64,000 nucleotides of DNA, taken from NCBI RefSeq assembly GCF_013304735.1, contig NZ_JAAITI010000005.1:62001-126000 (forward strand). Direction: 5' to 3'. The notes under the pieces are model-generated. The model saw nothing but the letters and a program-made list of their open reading frames with translations. It had not been told where the DNA came from and searched no databases. Both the position numbers and the translations under genes were made by a program. This document shows positions 61,516 through 64,000 of this stretch, piece by piece. The first letter of the stretch is position 1; every line of letters starts with the position of its first letter. The DNA is from Blautia luti. Its GTDB lineage: Bacteria > Bacillota > Clostridia > Lachnospirales > Lachnospiraceae.

Positions 61516-61543
61516 TGTCGAGTGCCCCAGAAATGCCACGACA
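61516..61543. promoter_or_regulatory. Candidate Spo0A boxes upstream of spoIIGA
   Basis: TGTCGAG (61516-61522) matches the 0A box TGTCGAA at 6 of 7 positions. CACGACA (61537-61543) reads TGTCGTG on the other strand (5 of 7). A third, TTTGACA (61568-61574; TGTCAAA on the minus strand), overlaps the -35. This resembles the array in front of spoIIG in Bacillus. Apart from these and the promoter, 61345-61666 is unremarkable. Confidence 0.5.
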
Positions 61544-61568
61544 AGTTTGAGGCCAGGGCTTCCATGCT

Positions 61569-61601
61569 TTGACAAAATATGCAGAGAGCCTGCCATATAA
61601 T
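61569..61601 (+). promoter_or_regulatory. spoIIG-type promoter with long spacer
   Basis: TTGACA (61569-61574) and TATAAT (61596-61601) are both consensus but separated by 21 bp instead of 17. The B. subtilis spoIIG promoter is known for a 22-bp spacer and needs Spo0A~P to work with SigA. The gene downstream is spoIIGA, so the parallel is close. Confidence 0.7.
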
Positions 61602-61666
61602 AAATGCACTTACCAAAGTGAAGGATTGATCACGGATAAAGTGTTAGGTGGCAGCGGGGGAATTTT

Positions 61667-62518
61667 ATGTATCAGACCATATACATAGATATCGTTTTTC
61701 TGACGAATTTCCTGATGGATTACATGCTTCTCAGACTTGTGGGAAGGTTTCTGCATCTTGGCGGAAGCCGATTCCGGTGTCTGGCATCTGCTGCGCTGGG
61801 AGCTGGTTTTTCCTGTCTGCTTCTTTATATGCCTGTCCGGATTGTTTTTCCGGTGGCTGTTCTGATTCATGGAAGCTGTGCTTTTTTTATGGCAGCTTTT
61901 GCGTTTCGGCTGAAGAGGGGCTGCCTGCTGGCAAAAACAATTCTGGCGATGTATCTTACCGCTTTTGTGGTGGGAGGGATTTATCAGGCGCTGGAAACAG
62001 AAGGAACCATGACAGGAAGAACTTTTCTGCTTTTTCTGGCAGGAACCTATGGCAGTCTTTACACACTGACCTGTGTGGCAGAAACTTTCCGGCTGTGCCG
62101 GAAAAATATTTATCCGGTAACCCTGATATATCAGGGGAAAAAACAACAGTCCTACGGCTTTTTTGACACAGGAAATCTTCTTATGGATCCTGTAAGCAGA
62201 CAGCCGGTATCCATAGTAAAACCGGAACTTCTGGAAAAAGTGCTTTCCAGAGAACTGGTAAAAAAACTGATGTACATAAAAGAAAAACCAGAGGAGCTGG
62301 AAAGCACGGAACTTGCCGGGCTGCGGCCTCATTTTCTTTCGTGCCGCACAGCAGGCGGGAAAGAAGGACTGCTGCTGGGTGTGATTCTTACCGAACTTAC
62401 GATCCAGACTCCCGGAAGGGTTGTACATGTGGGAAAACCGGTACTTGCCATTACATTTGAGCCCTCAGCTTTGGGAGAAGAGTACGGGATACTTTTGAAT
62501 TCCAGACTATTGAATTAA
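61667..62518 (+). CDS. spoIIGA: Sigma-E processing peptidase SpoIIGA
   Basis: The 283-residue protein has about five N-terminal transmembrane helices (1-135) and a C-terminal aspartic protease domain with catalytic D167 in YGFFDTGNLLMDP. It forms a dimeric protease in the septum that removes the pro-peptide of SigE after a signal from the forespore. It is followed 15 bp later by sigE. The ribosome site region is GCAGCGGGGG. Confidence 0.93.
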   Translation: MYQTIYIDIVFLTNFLMDYMLLRLVGRFLHLGGSRFRCLASAALGAGFSCLLLYMPVRIVFPVAVLIHGSCAFFMAAFAFRLKRGCLLAKTILAMYLTAFVVGGIYQALETEGTMTGRTFLLFLAGTYGSLYTLTCVAETFRLCRKNIYPVTLIYQGKKQQSYGFFDTGNLLMDPVSRQPVSIVKPELLEKVLSRELVKKLMYIKEKPEELESTELAGLRPHFLSCRTAGGKEGLLLGVILTELTIQTPGRVVHVGKPVLAITFEPSALGEEYGILLNSRLLN

Positions 62519-62533
62519 GAAGGGGGCTTTTTT

Positions 62534-63259
62534 ATGAACAGAGCTGCAGTAAGAGCGTATCCATTTCAGGTGATTTCAAGATTTATGATTAACCGGCCGG
62601 GAGATGTTTTTTATATCGGGGGAAATGATATCCTTCCGGCACCACTTCCGCCGGAGCAGGAGACGAAGGTAATTGCCATGCTGGGGACAGAGGAAGAAAA
62701 AGAAGCAAGGGCAGTTTTGATTGAGCACAATCTCCGGCTGGTGGTTTACATTGCGAAGAAATTTGACAATACAGGGGTAGGGGTGGAAGATCTGATTTCC
62801 ATTGGAACGATTGGACTGATTAAGGCGATCAACACATTTAATCCTGTAAAAAATATCAAACTTGCTACTTACGCATCCAGGTGTATTGAAAATGAAATCC
62901 TGATGTATCTTCGGAGAAACAGCAAGACCAGAATGGAAGTTTCCATTGACGAACCCCTGAATGTGGACTGGGACGGCAATGAACTTCTGCTTTCGGATAT
63001 TCTTGGTACAGATGATGATGTGATATCCAGGCGGCTGGAGGATGAAGTGGAGATTGCGCTTCTGGGAAAAGCCATCAGCAAACTGACAAAGAGAGAGCAG
63101 ATGATTATCCGCTTGCGTTTTGGGCTGGGAAACAGAGAAGGGATGGAAAAGACTCAGAAAGAAGTGGCAGATCTCCTGGGAATTTCGCAGTCCTATATTT
63201 CACGCCTGGAGAAGCGGATCATGAAGCGGCTGCGAAAAGAAATTGTAAAGTATGAATAG
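62534..63259 (+). CDS. sigE: Sporulation sigma factor SigE (pro-form)
   Basis: The 241-residue sigma-70 factor has an N-terminal pro-sequence of about 27 residues ending in DVFYIGG, equivalent to DEVYYIGG at the B. subtilis cleavage site. Region 2 is [15 protein letters not shown] with [39 protein letters not shown], and region 4 is [22 protein letters not shown]. It drives early mother-cell sporulation genes, including sigK in other species. It is co-transcribed with its protease. Confidence 0.96.
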   Translation: MNRAAVRAYPFQVISRFMINRPGDVFYIGGNDILPAPLPPEQETKVIAMLGTEEEKEARAVLIEHNLRLVVYIAKKFDNTGVGVEDLISIGTIGLIKAINTFNPVKNIKLATYASRCIENEILMYLRRNSKTRMEVSIDEPLNVDWDGNELLLSDILGTDDDVISRRLEDEVEIALLGKAISKLTKREQMIIRLRFGLGNREGMEKTQKEVADLLGISQSYISRLEKRIMKRLRKEIVKYE

Positions 63260-63362
63260 GAGAAACAGGAAAAAACGGTTTACCGGACAAAGCCAACGTG
63301 TTATATTGAGGAAAAGAGCGGAAACAGCTGTTTTCTGGAAACGGAGGAGCCTGAAAAATACG

Positions 63363-64000
63363 ATGAACCGAGAAGAACTTGACCGTTATCTGAGAAAGAT
63401 AACACCAAGAGAAAAAGAGATTCTGAAAGGAATTTCCCTGGAGGAACTGCACAGGCAGGACACCTGCCGGTTTGCAAAGTCCGGCCAGGGAACTTATCTT
63501 TTTGAGGGAAGCCTGTTTATGGCACCGGGAGAAAAAATTGTGGTAAGCAGGCAGGACCGTTATGTGGAAGTACTGCCCCATCAGCATGATTATATAGAAC
63601 TGTGTTATCTCTGGTCAGGAAGCTGCAGCCAGACCATAGAAGGAAAGAAGGTTGTCACCAGCGAAGGGGATGTCTGTATTTTTGATACCCAGGCAGTGCA
63701 TTCCATTGAGGCCGGCGGTGAAAATGATATTCTGGTAAATATTCTTATGAGCCGGGAATTCTTTGACGCGGCGTTTTTAAGCCGGATGCCGCGTCAGGGA
63801 ATTGTCTCGGAGTTTCTTGCGGAATCGGTGACCAGAAGCAGGAAGAAGAAACATTATCTGTATTTTAAAACCCATGGAAACAACCGGGTGGGTGAGATCA
63901 TGGAACAGATTATATCCGAGTATTACACCCGGGACATCGGCATGGAAGAGGTGATGGAAAGCTATGTGATTATTCTGTTTACAGAACTTCTCAGAACCTG
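63363..64000 (+). CDS. AraC-type regulator, N-terminal part, cut by window end
   Basis: An open frame of 212 codons runs off the window. It has a cupin sensor pattern: LPHQHDYIELCYLWSGSCSQ, then KKVVTSEGDVCIFDTQAVHSIEAGGEND, then LVNILMSREFF. The expected DNA-binding domain would lie beyond 64000. GGAGGAG is 13 bp before the ATG, slightly far. It starts 103 bp after sigE. The family call rests on the cupin half only. Confidence 0.7.
   Translation, partial: MNREELDRYLRKITPREKEILKGISLEELHRQDTCRFAKSGQGTYLFEGSLFMAPGEKIVVSRQDRYVEVLPHQHDYIELCYLWSGSCSQTIEGKKVVTSEGDVCIFDTQAVHSIEAGGENDILVNILMSREFFDAAFLSRMPRQGIVSEFLAESVTRSRKKKHYLYFKTHGNNRVGEIMEQIISEYYTRDIGMEEVMESYVIILFTELLRT

Noticed and set aside
61610-62428. 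272-codon open frame on the minus strand opposite spoIIGA
   Set aside because: Gln/Lys/Ser-rich low-information translation; spoIIGA on the plus strand is clear.

Overview
The window is a chromosomal segment of a spore-forming, low-to-middle GC Firmicute. Gene content and order point to the family Lachnospiraceae, and a Blautia-like genus is my best guess. Supporting signs are the hrcA-grpE-dnaK-dnaJ-prmA-rsmE order behind a CIRCE operator, an ireB-ruvX-DUF1292-RNase J run, a T-box-controlled thrS, spoIIGA-sigE, and a DUF5717/DUF5716 gene pair that I know mainly from this family. There is no rRNA, tRNA, CRISPR array, prophage or intact insertion sequence.

Layout. 1-3.1 kb: the 3' end of a lacZ-type beta-galactosidase, a GPH-family sugar symporter and an AraC regulator. 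3.2-4.7 kb: a decaying patch with a HAD phosphatase broken by a frameshift and a stop, an unknown protein, and a possible gene remnant. 5.2-7.2 kb: uvrB. 7.3-16.8 kb: a carbohydrate island with a YesM/YesN two-component system divergent from an ABC importer that has two paralogous binding proteins and a GH172 (former DUF2961) enzyme. 16.9-26.1 kb: the heat-shock operon, running on into rRNA and ribosomal-protein methyltransferases, a cysteine desulfurase and thiI. 26.3-33.7 kb: an HPr-like protein without the active histidine, mtaB, ireB, ruvX, RNase J, a YlbF protein, a short MltG-like protein, and a tRNA wobble-uridine modification pair (TrmR-like and U32).

33.7-41.5 kb: a pro-sequence-less SigK, then a three-gene operon with its own promoter and ATGA overlaps. 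It encodes a 1179-residue DUF5717 protein, a DUF5716 protein that aligns by eye along its length with the DnaK encoded at 18.8 kb, and a TPR-like protein. An XRE regulator is convergent to it. This is the best candidate for an undescribed system. 41.7-45.0 kb: a LytTR regulator with a degenerate receiver, followed by a polar amino-acid ABC importer. 45.1-52.6 kb: purB, purA, a membrane-tethered HAD phosphatase, a SEC-C protein, a YdcF-like protein and thrS. 52.7-60.5 kb: a reverse-strand operon (GH2 glycosidase, NPP-like phosphodiesterase, ABC importer) facing a divergent ArsR-type regulator, with three palindromes sharing an ATTACAT core between them. 60.5-64 kb: aroE, then spoIIGA-sigE behind a TTGACA/TATAAT promoter with a 21-bp spacer and Spo0A-box-like sequences, and the start of an AraC-type regulator cut by the window end.

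All assignments come from reading the sequence. No database search, alignment program or folding program was run, and similarities to named families are from memory.
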